The notes under the pieces are model-generated. The model saw only the letters and a program-made list of their open reading frames with translations. It had not been told where the DNA came from and searched no databases. DNA of 64,000 nucleotides from CAVTWJ01 sp963849485. GTDB lineage: Bacteria; Oederibacteriota; Muellerivitia; Muellerivitales; Muellerivitaceae. Where the stretch lies: the NCBI GenBank assembly GCA_963849485.1, contig CAWKIF010000114.1, positions 10,809 through 74,808 of the forward strand. Direction: 5' to 3'. Positions within the stretch are counted from its first letter, which is position 1. Every line of letters starts with the position of its first letter. The translations under genes were made by a program, and so were the position numbers. Shown in pieces: positions 44,580 to 52,816 of this stretch.

Positions 44580-45329
44580 ATGGTCGCCACACTTAGGGCG
44601 CTGCAGCCCCCCCGGGCTATGCGCTGGGTGACAAGATGGAGATGGATTTCGGGGTCAGCATTTTTTCTATGTCTCTTGTCGATCGTGTTTCTGGGGTGGA
44701 TTGGAAAGATTCTGCTGGGGATTCCCCTCCTCGTGGGTGGAATTTATGGTTTCATGGTGGCCCAGCACCGCAACCGGATCGTAGGCGAAGGGAGCGAAGG
44801 GGAGGCCATGACGGCCAAGGTCCTCGACGGCCTTCCAATCGATGCCAAGGTGTTCCACTCCGTGCAGTTCCAGTCGGGGGACAAGGCCCGGGAACTGGAT
44901 CATGTGCTGATCACGAACAACGCCATTTTCGTGATCGAGACTAAATACCTGAGGGGCCGTATCGCGGGCGAGGTTTTGGACCGCGAGTGGACCCTCCATA
45001 AAAGGGCCCGTAAGACCCGGTCCCGCTACAAGCGTGGGTTTTACAACCCGCTGAAACAGGTGGCCACTCAGATCTACCACTTGCGAAGCCACTTGGAAGC
45101 CAACCTATCGCCCCGTTGGGCGCAGGAATGCTCGCAGATTTGGATCCAGGGCGTGGTGGTTTTCGCCCATCCCCAGGGGGACGCCTCGGCGGTCGTCAGC
45201 CATGATCATGGGGTGGTGGAACTGCCCAACTTACCGCAGTACCTGACCAACTACCGCGCTCCCTCCCGGGCCCACCGGTTGAGTTACGGCCTGCGCCGTG
45301 AAATTGCCCGGATCTTGACGGGCCAGTAA
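44580..45329 (+). CDS. NERD-domain membrane protein
   Basis: 249 residues: two N-terminal transmembrane helices (FFLCLLSIVFLGWIGKILLG, LLVGGIYGFMVAQHRN) and a NERD nuclease-related domain with GEGSEGEAMTAKVLDGL, DHVLITNNAIFVIETKYLRG and the KARKTRSRYKRGFYNPLKQV block. The Asp...Glu-x-Lys arrangement (REL-DH...ETK) is that of the PD-(D/E)xK fold, so it may be a nuclease; the substrate is unknown. Confidence 0.85.
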   Translation: MVATLRALQPPRAMRWVTRWRWISGSAFFLCLLSIVFLGWIGKILLGIPLLVGGIYGFMVAQHRNRIVGEGSEGEAMTAKVLDGLPIDAKVFHSVQFQSGDKARELDHVLITNNAIFVIETKYLRGRIAGEVLDREWTLHKRARKTRSRYKRGFYNPLKQVATQIYHLRSHLEANLSPRWAQECSQIWIQGVVVFAHPQGDASAVVSHDHGVVELPNLPQYLTNYRAPSRAHRLSYGLRREIARILTGQ

Positions 45330-45335
45330 ATTCTC

Positions 45336-45363
45336 AGCCCCGGAGAAATCCGGGGCTTTTTTT
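45336..45363 (+). terminator. Rho-independent terminator
   Basis: AGCCCCGGA, short loop, TCCGGGGCT, then seven T residues, directly after the NERD gene. Confidence 0.85.
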
Positions 45364-45378
45364 ACATCTTGGGATGGC

Positions 45379-46296
45379 GTGACAATCAAATCCCTACCCT
45401 ACTCCGATTTCTTTGACCGGATCGAGCCTCTCGACTCAGCGCTGGATCTTGCCCAAAACGCCTTCGGTTCCTCCCAGGGCTTGAGCCTTTCCCTGTCTTC
45501 TTTATTAATGTGGCAGGACGAGTTTACTTATGCATGGGCCGTCAAAAATGACACCCAATTCCTATGGGCCTATTACGACAAGTATGTATACGCCCCAGTT
45601 CCCCCCCATCCCCTGAACAATGAAACCTTGGTTTGGGCCTTCCATTACATGACTCAAGTCAACGGGCCCGGACGTGGTATTTCCCGTATTGAGGGCTTGA
45701 CCGAATCCAACCTGAAATCCCTTTCTTCCCACCCCTTCCCCGTCCGCCGAACCTTGACAGAATACCTCTATGACCGCTCCCAAATGGCGGCTCTTCACGG
45801 CAACGCTTTCCGCTCCCAAAGGGCTTTGGTGAACCGCTGGTTAAGAGCGGGTTCGGTCCTTTACCGGCCCTACCGTTCCTCCGATCTAAAAGCCTGTGGG
45901 GATTTGTATGAACTTTGGAAATCCCAGCGCTTGCCTGCCCTTCAGGGTCAAATGGGGGAAAGAATGATTCGGTCCGCTCAAAAGGCCCACCTCCGGACGT
46001 TGCTCCAGGGGGAAGCCTGGGGGTTGTCCCCCTGGGTCGTTTTCTCAGGCGGCCGAATGGCGGCCTATACTGTCGCAGGCCCCCTTCAAAGGGATACCTT
46101 GGGCGTCTTCCTTGAAGTAACGGACCTCTCCTTGAAGGGCCTTTCGGCTTATGTTTTTTCGACCCTCTGCCGCCAATGGGAAGGATTCACGTTCGTGAAC
46201 ACGGGGGACGCCGAGGGTTTGCCCCATCTGGCCGAGTCCAAGGAGCATTGGCATCCCCTCAAGAAACTTGCCTTGTATGCGCTCGACCCACTATAA
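45379..46296 (+). CDS. DUF2156-family protein (GNAT-like, PG-lysyltransferase C-domain related)
   Basis: 305 residues resembling the two-GNAT-like-fold domain found at the C terminus of phosphatidylglycerol lysyltransferases, without the membrane part: F-x-x-L-L-M-W-Q-D-E-F-T, DRSQMAALHGNAFRSQRALV, LRAGSVLYRPY and HWHPLKKLALYAL. It is probably a cytoplasmic acyl/aminoacyl-transferase of unknown substrate. Start is GTG at 45379, immediately after the terminator. Confidence 0.72.
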   Translation: MTIKSLPYSDFFDRIEPLDSALDLAQNAFGSSQGLSLSLSSLLMWQDEFTYAWAVKNDTQFLWAYYDKYVYAPVPPHPLNNETLVWAFHYMTQVNGPGRGISRIEGLTESNLKSLSSHPFPVRRTLTEYLYDRSQMAALHGNAFRSQRALVNRWLRAGSVLYRPYRSSDLKACGDLYELWKSQRLPALQGQMGERMIRSAQKAHLRTLLQGEAWGLSPWVVFSGGRMAAYTVAGPLQRDTLGVFLEVTDLSLKGLSAYVFSTLCRQWEGFTFVNTGDAEGLPHLAESKEHWHPLKKLALYALDPL

Positions 46297-46352
46297 CTAG
46301 GGAAGAGCGGATGATTCGTTGAACCAATCCGGTCATCACCCAAGGGGCGGAC

Positions 46353-46895
46353 ATGCAAAAAAAACTGAAGGTGAAATTCAAGAAACAATCCATCCAACGA
46401 TTGAAAAAACGCAACCCGACCCATTCCCGAAAAGGCCCGGAGACCTCACCCCCGCCTTCCCACCGGGTCCGGGTGGACTGGCACCAGTATTTCATGAACA
46501 TCGCCACCGAGGTCGCGAGCCGGTCGACTTGCGACCGCAAACACGTGGGGGCGGTCATCGTTCGGGATAAGACCATCCTTTCCACCGGCTACAACGGAAG
46601 CGTCCGGGGGTTGTCCCACTGTGATGATGTTGGCCATATGATGGAGGACAACCACTGCGTGGCCACGATCCACGCGGAGTCTAACGCCATCATCCAGGCA
46701 GCCCGTAACGGGGTGAGGGTGGATGGGGCGGATATCTACGTAACCGCCTCGCCCTGTTGGAACTGTTTCAAGATGGTGGCCAACGCCGGGATCAAATCCA
46801 TCTATTACGGGGAGTTTTACCGGGACGACCGGATCTTTGACGCAGCTAAAAAATTGCGCCTGATGGTGGTCCAAATTAAGCCCCTGTCCGACTAG
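46353..46895 (+). CDS. Deoxycytidylate deaminase (ComEB type)
   Basis: 180 residues. The zinc-dependent deaminase motifs are CVATIHAESNAIIQ (His-x-Glu) and ASPCWNCFKM (Pro-Cys-x-x-Cys); DWHQYFMNIATEVASRSTCDRKHVGAVIV and STGYNGSVRGLSHC match dCMP deaminases, and SIYYGEFYRDDR near the C terminus is typical. It converts dCMP to dUMP for thymidylate synthesis. Residues 1-40 are basic and may be an extension; the conserved part starts near VDWHQYF. Confidence 0.9.
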   Translation: MQKKLKVKFKKQSIQRLKKRNPTHSRKGPETSPPPSHRVRVDWHQYFMNIATEVASRSTCDRKHVGAVIVRDKTILSTGYNGSVRGLSHCDDVGHMMEDNHCVATIHAESNAIIQAARNGVRVDGADIYVTASPCWNCFKMVANAGIKSIYYGEFYRDDRIFDAAKKLRLMVVQIKPLSD

Positions 46896-46931
46896 GAGTG
46901 GAGCCCTCCATTCCCTTTATATGTTATGCGG

Positions 46932-46959
46932 TTGTTCCCAACAAAAATTCGGATACAAT
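46932..46959 (+). promoter_or_regulatory. Promoter upstream of the tRNA-like sequence
   Basis: TTGTTC (46932-46937), 16-base spacer, TACAAT (46954-46959). A second TACAAT lies at 46991-46996, directly before the tRNA-like sequence. Confidence 0.4.
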
Positions 46960-46997
46960 AAGCGGCCCTGGCGGCTTATTTAAAAAAGGATACAATT

Positions 46998-47050
46998 GGG
47001 GACGAACGGAGGGTTAGTCCTAATTGGTAAGGCAGTGGACTTGAAATTTT
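46998..47050 (+). other. tRNA-Ser-like 5' half (remnant)
   Basis: Starting at GGGGACGAACGG, the sequence contains a D-arm-like AGTCCTAATTGGTAAGGCAG and an anticodon-arm start GTGGACTTGAAA that would place UGA as the anticodon, but the 3' half of the anticodon stem and the T-arm are missing (TTTTTCC follows). It may be the broken end of a tRNA gene used for integration of the island that follows, or a chance resemblance. Confidence 0.3.
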
Positions 47051-47104
47051 TCCAGGCCTTTCCCGACATTTCCTAAAAAAATTTCGTTGCTCCCAGCACA
47101 TTTT

Positions 47105-47147
47105 AAAAGCCTTTGCCCGTAATGGTTTTACGGGCAGAGGCTTTTTT
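47105..47147 (+). terminator. Rho-independent terminator
   Basis: GCCTTTGCCCGT, an 9-base loop, ACGGGCAGAGGC and then TTTTTT, about 55 bases beyond the tRNA-like sequence. Confidence 0.75.
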
Positions 47148-47531
47148 GTTGGTGACGGCTGAGTTCTCCAAGTGACGGTCAAGAACCCAAAATGATGGTC
47201 GTGAATGACACCGTTATGACACTCTAAAGGCTTCGGCAAATTTGCCTTGTGCACAAGAGCAGTGGAGAAAAAGTCCATTGGGTTTTTAATGGCTTATTTT
47301 AAGGGGTGGCAGATGACTCTTGTGGTTTGAGGTAGTCCTTCAGACCACAATTGAAATTCCCTCCTTGTCATAACGGTGTCATTGGAAGTGGTTGATGCGG
47401 TCAGTGGACTATTTGTGATGTGCTTTCCCATAGCTCAACTTTTATTCAGTTTAAAAACTTTCCCAAAATGTCGATTTTCCTAATCAAGAAAATGACCCAA
47501 AATAGGAAATTGGTTTAGAAATATTCTATTT
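47148..47531. other. Gene-free left margin of the island
   Basis: About 380 bases with no convincing gene; composition falls from GC-rich to AT-rich along it. A minus-strand open frame at 46976-47278 crosses the terminator and tRNA-like sequence and has no family features. The stretch holds the transition from the chromosomal backbone to the AbiE operators. Confidence 0.5.
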
Positions 47532-47550
47532 TGTGTATATTAACTACACA
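47532..47550. promoter_or_regulatory. AbiE operator palindrome 1
   Basis: TGTGTATATTAACTACACA: 6-base perfect arms. It lies about 60-80 bases upstream of the abiEi start and matches the second site at most positions. Confidence 0.65.
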
Positions 47551-47602
47551 TTTTAGAATATGAATAAACCAAAGCCTTCTAAAAGTTTAATTTAGTGCTA
47601 AT

Positions 47603-48398
47603 ATGTGTAGTATGACTACACAAAATAAAAGCAAAATAAACCTAATTCTCACAGAATGGCCCCCACACGGTGGCATGGTCACTCAAAAGTGGCTGACCCA
47701 AAAGGGCGTTAGTCGATTTTTAGCCCGGGAATATGTAAAAGGCGGTTGGCTGAAGTCCGCCGGAGGAGGTGCCTTTTACAAGACTGAAGGGGGAGTTGAG
47801 CCCCTTTGGCCGGGTGGGCTTTCCACCCTACAACAACAGCTTAAGCTCCCTATCCATGCCGGGGGTGAAACCGCCTTGCGTGTGGCATGGCTACGGCCAC
47901 ACCGCCCAAATGAACTCCATACTCCCGTATATCTTTTTGGCCCCCAAGGAGTAAAACCGCCTTCTTGGTTTCTCAAATTCAATTGGGCCAATAAGATCCA
48001 ATACCAAACAACCGATTTCTTACCCTATAAAAAAGAATTCGGTTTTACCGAGGACGAATCGCCGGCATAACCCTATCCTCCCCCGAAAGGGCCATGTTCG
48101 AAACCCTATTGTTAATGCCCCAAGTCACACAACTTTTGAAGGCGCGGCCCACTTAATGGAAGGACTTTCCACCTTAAGACCGGACTTGGTAACGACTCTT
48201 TTAAAAGCCTGCCAATCCGTTAAAGGTGAAGCGTTGTTTCCTTTACTTGGCCGAGCAAGCGAATCACGCATGGTTCCAACGGCTCAATTTTTCAAAAGTG
48301 ATTTAGGGAAAGGGAAAAGGGTTGTGGTTCCAGGCGGCAAGTTCGATTCTAAATACCAAATCACCGTTCCCGCAAGATCATCCTTGGGAGCCCCATGA
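47603..48398 (+). pseudogene. abiEi: AbiEi-type antitoxin/transcriptional regulator, frameshifted
   Basis: Three successive frames together give about 260 residues: an N-terminal winged-helix part (MVTQKWLTQKGVSRFLAREY, LKSAGGGAFYKTEG), a middle (ITLSSPERAMFETLLLMPQV), and a C-terminal part ending GKGKRVVVPGGKFDSKYQIT-VP, characteristic of AbiEi antitoxins. Frame breaks lie near 48065 and 48145. The antitoxin represses its own operon and counters AbiEii. Either a decayed gene or one affected by indel errors; the start is 47603 or the in-frame ATG at 47612. Confidence 0.78.
47604..47622. promoter_or_regulatory. AbiE operator palindrome 2, over the abiEi start codon
   Basis: TGTGTAGTATGACTACACA: 8-base perfect arms around ATG. 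It spans both candidate start codons (47603 and 47612), so a bound repressor would block the start of transcription or translation. AbiEi antitoxins autoregulate through paired inverted repeats, consistent with this layout. Confidence 0.65.
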
Positions 48399-49309
48399 AA
48401 GACACCGGTTACTTCAAACAAGCAAACTTCTATTGCAGGTGCTTCCTCTCATCGAAAAGTCCGGCAATTTTGCCCTCAAAGGCGGAACGGCCATCAATCT
48501 TTTCCTCCGGGATATGCCAAGGCTTTCTGTCGATATTGACCTTACTTACCTTCCTGTCAATCCCGTGAAGAAGCCTTAACCGATATATCAAGGTCACTTA
48601 AGGACATAGCCGCCCAGGTCAGGCGAGTTTTAGGGCGCCAAGGTGGATGAGCAAACTCTCAAAGGCACGGAACCACACAATCAAAATGACCGTCCGGCAG
48701 CAGGAAGCCACGATCAAGGTGGAGCCTAATTTGGTTTTAAGAGGAACCATTTATCCGCCCGTCCAAGCAAACCTTTGTAATAAAGCCGAAGAAAATGTTC
48801 GAGCTATCCGTTTCGACCAAGCCTCATGTCAGTGCCTGACATTTACGGCGGAAAGATTTGCGCGGCCCTGGACCGGCAGCACCCGAGGGATTTTTTCGAC
48901 ATTCGACTTCTTTTGGAGAACGAGGGATTAACGGATGAGATTCGCCGGGCATTCGTTGTTTACTTGGCAAGCCATGACAGGCCCATGAACGAACTTCTTA
49001 AGCCCAAATGGAAGGACATAAAATCCGTTTTCGAGAAAGAATTCAAAGGGATGACCCTTGAACCAGTGAATCTGAAAGATTTATTGGAAACAAGGGACGA
49101 AATGCTTCGCCTCATTCATAAAGGCCTTAAGGACAAAGAGAAAAATTTTCTTTTATCCCTCAAAGAGGGAACCCGATTGGACTCTTTTGGATTTACCGAA
49201 TATCGAGCGTTTGCCTGGTTTGCAGTGGAAATTGGAAAATATCCGCCGAATGAGCACCAAGAAACGGCAGGAACAATCAGAACTTTTACGAAATACATTA
49301 AAACTCTAA
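48395..49309 (+). pseudogene. abiEii: AbiEii-type nucleotidyltransferase toxin, multiple frameshifts
   Basis: The product can be reassembled across at least five frame breaks between 48418 and 49180: the nucleotidyltransferase core ALKGGTAINLFLRDMPRLSV-DIDLTYLPV (GG plus DxD), IKVEPNLVLRGTIYPP, VPDIYGGKICAALDRQHPRD and FFDIRLLLENEGL, ending DLPNIERLPGLQWKLENIRR in the frame that stops at 49309. The total length (about 304 residues) is normal for AbiEii. The ATG at 48395 overlaps the abiEi stop. AbiEii is the GTP-binding nucleotidyltransferase toxin of a bacteriostatic type IV system. As written it cannot be translated. Confidence 0.82.
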
Positions 49310-49362
49310 ACCGACGATCTTCAACCTAAACAGAATTATTTCATCAGATGTGAGGTTCAAAA

Positions 49363-49893
49363 ATGGATATAGATTCATCAAAGGAATTCAACCTATTTGA
49401 ATCCGAGATGTTGTCCGATTCCATTTCTTTCCTATGCCATTCAGAACTAAAAGGCATCGGGCTTCAACCTAAAGAAATAACGATATCCCGAGGGGATCAT
49501 TACGAGGGGTTTTGTATTGAATATGAGCTTTCCAATGAATCCGAAGGACGAACTGCTCCCCTTTTCCCAGTCATTTACTCTAAAGCACTAGTACCCTTGG
49601 ACATCACCAATGAATTGATGAACCTGCCAGGTAATAGTGGGCACTTGGCCATCAAAGCTGCCATTTTCAAAAACAAAGATTGGAGTTATGAACGTGAGTG
49701 GCGGCTTGTTTTTTACACAGGAGATGATCAGAAAATCGATATACAAGGATATCCCATCAAGGCAATTTACTTGGGCACCAAAATCAACGATGAACACAAA
49801 AGACAGTTAATAGAGCTGTCCAAAAAGGTTAAATTTAAGATTTTTCAAATGAGGGTTTCGGCCAATAAATTCAAAAAAGAAAAAATCGACTGA
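49363..49893 (+). CDS. DUF2971-domain protein, N-terminally truncated
   Basis: 176 residues with DUF2971 features: GFCIEYELSN near residue 48, the FKNKDWSYEREWRLVFY block near residue 107 and PIKAIYLGTKI near 138. Typical members are about 250-300 residues and start with a substrate-like region (YKYRS...NDPFE) that is missing here, so the 5' third has been lost or lies outside the frame. Function is unknown; the family is common in defence islands. The frame is intact, in contrast to the AbiE genes next to it. Confidence 0.65.
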   Translation: MDIDSSKEFNLFESEMLSDSISFLCHSELKGIGLQPKEITISRGDHYEGFCIEYELSNESEGRTAPLFPVIYSKALVPLDITNELMNLPGNSGHLAIKAAIFKNKDWSYEREWRLVFYTGDDQKIDIQGYPIKAIYLGTKINDEHKRQLIELSKKVKFKIFQMRVSANKFKKEKID

Positions 49894-49923
49894 AGATTTG
49901 AAAACCATTTGCGACATTAAAGG

Positions 49924-49980
49924 GGGGAAAGCCTTCCCCCTGGCCTCGGCTGCCTTTGGCGATTCTCTGCACCCCTTTCC
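49924..49980. repeat. Direct repeat, left copy
   Basis: Begins GGGGAAAGCCTTCCCC and continues CTGGCCTC; the first 24 bases are identical to those at 55222 and similarity continues for about 30 more bases. Its core is itself a palindrome. Confidence 0.75.
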
Positions 49981-50200
49981 TCAATTGCTTCACCCCAAAC
50001 CACCTTTGTATAAATTGCCAAAATTAAAGGATTTTAAGGCAAGTTTTGCCTTTTAAAAAAATAGACCTTAGACTAGAATCCACCCACCAACAACAGCTTA
50101 TGCAAGAACTGTTGTTTCCACGCCCTTTCAATTTTCACTTGTTTCAAGCCAGCTTTTAAACATTTTTTTATTCAACTCATAATCACATCCTTGAGTTCAA
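49981..50200. other. Gene-free stretch
   Basis: AT-rich and without a convincing gene. It separates the left direct repeat from the phased decamer array. Confidence 0.45.
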
Positions 50201-50290
50201 GTGCCGTGTACCATCTTAGAACGCCGTCTTTTACCTTGGACCACCTTGTATCGCCTTGAATAGTCTTGTACCACCGTAAACCACTCGTTA
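50201..50290. repeat. Run of ~9 phased 10-bp repeats upstream of a small HTH gene
   Basis: Read in steps of exactly ten, the sequence gives degenerate units such as CCATCTTAGA, TTACCTTGGA, CCACCTTGTA, TCGCCTTGAA, TAGTCTTGTA, CCACCGTAAA. The consensus is roughly CCACCTTGTA, ending 10 bases before the ATG at 50301. The 10-base period puts every unit on one face of the helix, as expected for a cooperatively bound operator. Confidence 0.6.
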
Positions 50291-50300
50291 GAATAGTGGC

Positions 50301-50477
50301 ATGAATAATAAGCTCGTCAGTGTAAAAGTAGCGGCGAAGAAAATTGGCGTCCATCACGATACCTTGCTTAGATACATTCGAGATGGAGCACCGGCAAAAA
50401 AAATAGCTGTTCAGGGCCGAAAAAAAGTTTGGATGATTGATCTTGCCAAACTTAAACGCTGGATAAAAAACAATTAA
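50301..50477 (+). CDS. Small helix-turn-helix DNA-binding protein (excisionase-like)
   Basis: 58 residues. The sequence VSVKVAAKKIGVHHDTLLRY followed by IRDGAPAKKI and a basic KLKRWIKNN tail is a winged-helix/MerR-type HTH of the size of excisionases and small terminase-type DNA-binding proteins. The frame is open and starts right after the phased decamer repeats, its most likely target. It is the first gene of the stretch that leads to the peptidase. Confidence 0.65.
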   Translation: MNNKLVSVKVAAKKIGVHHDTLLRYIRDGAPAKKIAVQGRKKVWMIDLAKLKRWIKNN

Positions 50478-50501
50478 CTGAGCTTTGTTGGGGGGGTAAA
50501 A

Positions 50502-50687
50502 ATGGAAAAAGTCGTCCAAGGTTCCAAAAATCCAAATGAATCAGATTTGGTTTACGAGACCCGTTCTCCCGAAGAGGTTGATGCTGAATTGAAAAAGCAA
50601 ATCGCAAAAATAACAACGACAATTGTTCAATTCAAAAAAAGTCAAAAAATTTCGACTGATATTTTCAGTGCGGAAGTTAGCCTATAA
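50502..50687 (+). CDS. Small protein of unknown function
   Basis: 61 residues, charged, with a short coiled-coil-like helix (EEVDAELKKQIAKITTTIVQFKK). A run of G lies just before the ATG and may serve as ribosome site. It lies between the HTH gene and the peptidase gene, 25 and 29 bases from each. No family is recognised; it could be a spurious frame. Confidence 0.4.
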   Translation: MEKVVQGSKNPNESDLVYETRSPEEVDAELKKQIAKITTTIVQFKKSQKISTDIFSAEVSL

Positions 50688-50716
50688 AATATATTATTCG
50701 TTAGGCTAGCTACTCC

Positions 50717-52285
50717 ATGTTAATTCCATTCTCCAAAGATAATTTATTCGCTTCCCTCAGTTCCCCATCCTGTACTGTTGAAGAAATCAAACAGCACAAT
50801 ACGGTTTTGTATCTTTACCGATACTTGGAAGACTTACGCCATCAAGTCCAAGATGGAAAAATTACCATTTTGGTTGAAGAAAACTATATTGATTCAGATT
50901 TTATGGACGATTTTTCTTTTTACTACGTTCGCTGTTTCAGACCTTACAGTCGCCATTGCAAACGTCTCCACTTTTTTTTACTCCCTCCTGATTCTGAACC
51001 ACTTTTAGCTTTATCAAAAGGGGAAGTCAAAATTGAAGATAAAAATATAATTTCCGAGTCCTACCTGGGATTTGTTGTCGCCAGGCCATTGCCGTATGCC
51101 GTTATTGGCAGAACAGTAATTAAAACATACGGGCCGGACGGTGGGAGGCGAAAATATACCGCTGTTCGCGACTATGAAGTCAATGTTATGGGACTAACTT
51201 TAACAGTAAAAGACACTCTGGCTTTCCAGGAACAAGATTCTGTTGTTGCCGCTTGCGCCTCCGTTGCTTTGTGGGCGGCTTTCCAAAAATCATCAGAACT
51301 GTACAAAAATTCATTATCCCCAACAACAACTGCTATTACCTCGGTCGCAAACATAATTCCATCACAAACTAGACCTTTTCCTTCAAAAGGCTTAATCATA
51401 GAACAAATGGTAAATGCTGTAAAACATGTGGGGTTAGAACCCGAAATTGTTAAATTTTCCGGGAATTTACCCTTAGCATCTTTAATGTACAGCTACCTGG
51501 CTATGGGACAACCCATTATTTTGATTGTGGACGTACATGGTCTGGGCAGGCATGCCGTGACTGTTTCGGGCTACTCAATATTAGAAAAACCTGACAGACC
51601 TTCTGAAATCGGGAATGCTCCTGAAATGGTCTCAATACCGATGAAAGGTTTAAATATTAACGAATTTTATGCTCATGACGATCAGCATGGTGCTTTCTGC
51701 GCATTAAAAGTAGAAGGTGCGGGAGATGACCTCTATTTCACGGGCGAATGGGAGCAGGATGGTTTCCGTTTGGCCCTGGATATATATTGCTTGATAATTC
51801 CAATCCACAAAAAGATCAGGGTAACATTTGATGATATCTATCAATGGATTTGCTTACTTACTCCACTTATTTTCCTTGGCGGTGAATTAAATTCCCAACA
51901 AAATCCATACCAATGGGATATCCGTCTATCCACTTCAAATTCATTTAAAACCGAAATTTTAGAGAGTTCTGATTATGAAGATTCGCAAAAGAAAGTTCTA
52001 TTATCACAAGGAATGCCCCGTTTTATTTGGTCGGCTAAATTGAACATAAAATCTCGTTGTGTTTATGAATTGATTTTTGATGCGACTGATCTAGGGCACG
52101 GGGTCCCTCTCCTTTCAAGTATTTGGCACGATGAAAAATTGCGCTCAAAATTCGAAAGTTTTATTCAGGTGCCAACAAATAGATCCATTTTGGTACCAGG
52201 GATGTCTTCCATTACCTTTTTGAATTACATTGCCGAAGGTTCTAAATCATTAATCCCCAGATTTTTTCCTGAACCATCTACTTAA
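50717..52285 (+). CDS. Papain-like (C39-type) cysteine peptidase domain protein
   Basis: 522 residues, intact. The region about 160-340 has the arrangement of C39/papain-like peptidases: oxyanion Gln and catalytic Cys in FQEQDSVVAACASVALWAAF, then QPIILIVDVHGLGRHAVTVS with the His, and an acidic residue after YAHDDQHGAFCALKV. The N-terminal ~150 residues (FLLPPDSEPLLAL, SYLGFVVARPLPYAVIGRTV) and C-terminal ~180 residues do not match a family I know. No signal peptide: it should act in the cytoplasm. It lies one gene upstream of the Bil-like operon (XRE between them), so a role as a protease effector or Ubl-handling peptidase is possible but unproven. Confidence 0.68.
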   Translation: MLIPFSKDNLFASLSSPSCTVEEIKQHNTVLYLYRYLEDLRHQVQDGKITILVEENYIDSDFMDDFSFYYVRCFRPYSRHCKRLHFFLLPPDSEPLLALSKGEVKIEDKNIISESYLGFVVARPLPYAVIGRTVIKTYGPDGGRRKYTAVRDYEVNVMGLTLTVKDTLAFQEQDSVVAACASVALWAAFQKSSELYKNSLSPTTTAITSVANIIPSQTRPFPSKGLIIEQMVNAVKHVGLEPEIVKFSGNLPLASLMYSYLAMGQPIILIVDVHGLGRHAVTVSGYSILEKPDRPSEIGNAPEMVSIPMKGLNINEFYAHDDQHGAFCALKVEGAGDDLYFTGEWEQDGFRLALDIYCLIIPIHKKIRVTFDDIYQWICLLTPLIFLGGELNSQQNPYQWDIRLSTSNSFKTEILESSDYEDSQKKVLLSQGMPRFIWSAKLNIKSRCVYELIFDATDLGHGVPLLSSIWHDEKLRSKFESFIQVPTNRSILVPGMSSITFLNYIAEGSKSLIPRFFPEPST

Positions 52286-52308
52286 ATAATCTCCAAATCC
52301 TTATTTAA

Positions 52309-52337
52309 TTGACAGATATGTAACTGAAGTGTAAGCT
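52309..52337 (+). promoter_or_regulatory. Sigma-70-type promoter of the XRE gene
   Basis: TTGACA (52309-52314), 17-base spacer, TAAGCT (52332-52337), then CGGCATAC (52341-52348) directly before the ATG at 52349. The same CGGCRTAC motif recurs inside the Bil-like promoter. Confidence 0.6.
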
Positions 52338-52348
52338 AGTCGGCATAC

Positions 52349-52714
52349 ATGGCGACCAACGACCAACAAAAAACATTAGGTGAAATCATTCGGAGTGCGC
52401 GAGAAACAAAAACCGAATTGAGCTTGAGATCCCTCGCAAGAAAACTCGAGATTACGCCTTCTTACTTAAGTGATATAGAAAATGACAGAAGAATTCCGGC
52501 CCAAGAAGTAATTCAGGCTATATCAAAAGAACTAAAACTTGATTTTGATGAACTTATGGGTAGGGCTGGTCGCATTCACGATGATACCGAAAGGTATATG
52601 AAAAGGAACCCTGTTATTGGAGTTCTTTTTAGGAAAATTTCCAACTTATCAGATGAAAAAGTTCAACAACTACTTAAGCAGGTTGATCGACTAAATGATT
52701 CTGATAAAAAATAA
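52349..52714 (+). CDS. XRE-family transcriptional regulator
   Basis: 121 residues with a Cro/C1-type HTH at about residues 10-65 (LSLRSLARKLEITPSYLSDI, ENDRRIPAQEVIQAISKEL) and a short C-terminal helical part that may mediate dimers. It has its own promoter and lies directly upstream of the Bil-like operon, so it is probably its regulator and may repress itself. Confidence 0.85.
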   Translation: MATNDQQKTLGEIIRSARETKTELSLRSLARKLEITPSYLSDIENDRRIPAQEVIQAISKELKLDFDELMGRAGRIHDDTERYMKRNPVIGVLFRKISNLSDEKVQQLLKQVDRLNDSDKK

Positions 52715-52816
52715 TTTGCATTGTCATAGCAGAAACCTAATTTCCCTTCATTTAAACAATCGCTAAAACAAGCTGATTCGATGCTCCCCTCTAAAAAATA
52801 AATAACGTCCAAAGTG

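Noticed and set aside
46976..47278. Minus-strand 100-residue open frame
   Set aside because: It runs antisense through a terminator and the tRNA-like sequence and shows no protein features.
50172..50519. Minus-strand 115-residue frame opposite the HTH gene
   Set aside because: It includes the 10-bp repeat array, whose period is not a multiple of three, and it is antisense to a convincing HTH protein.
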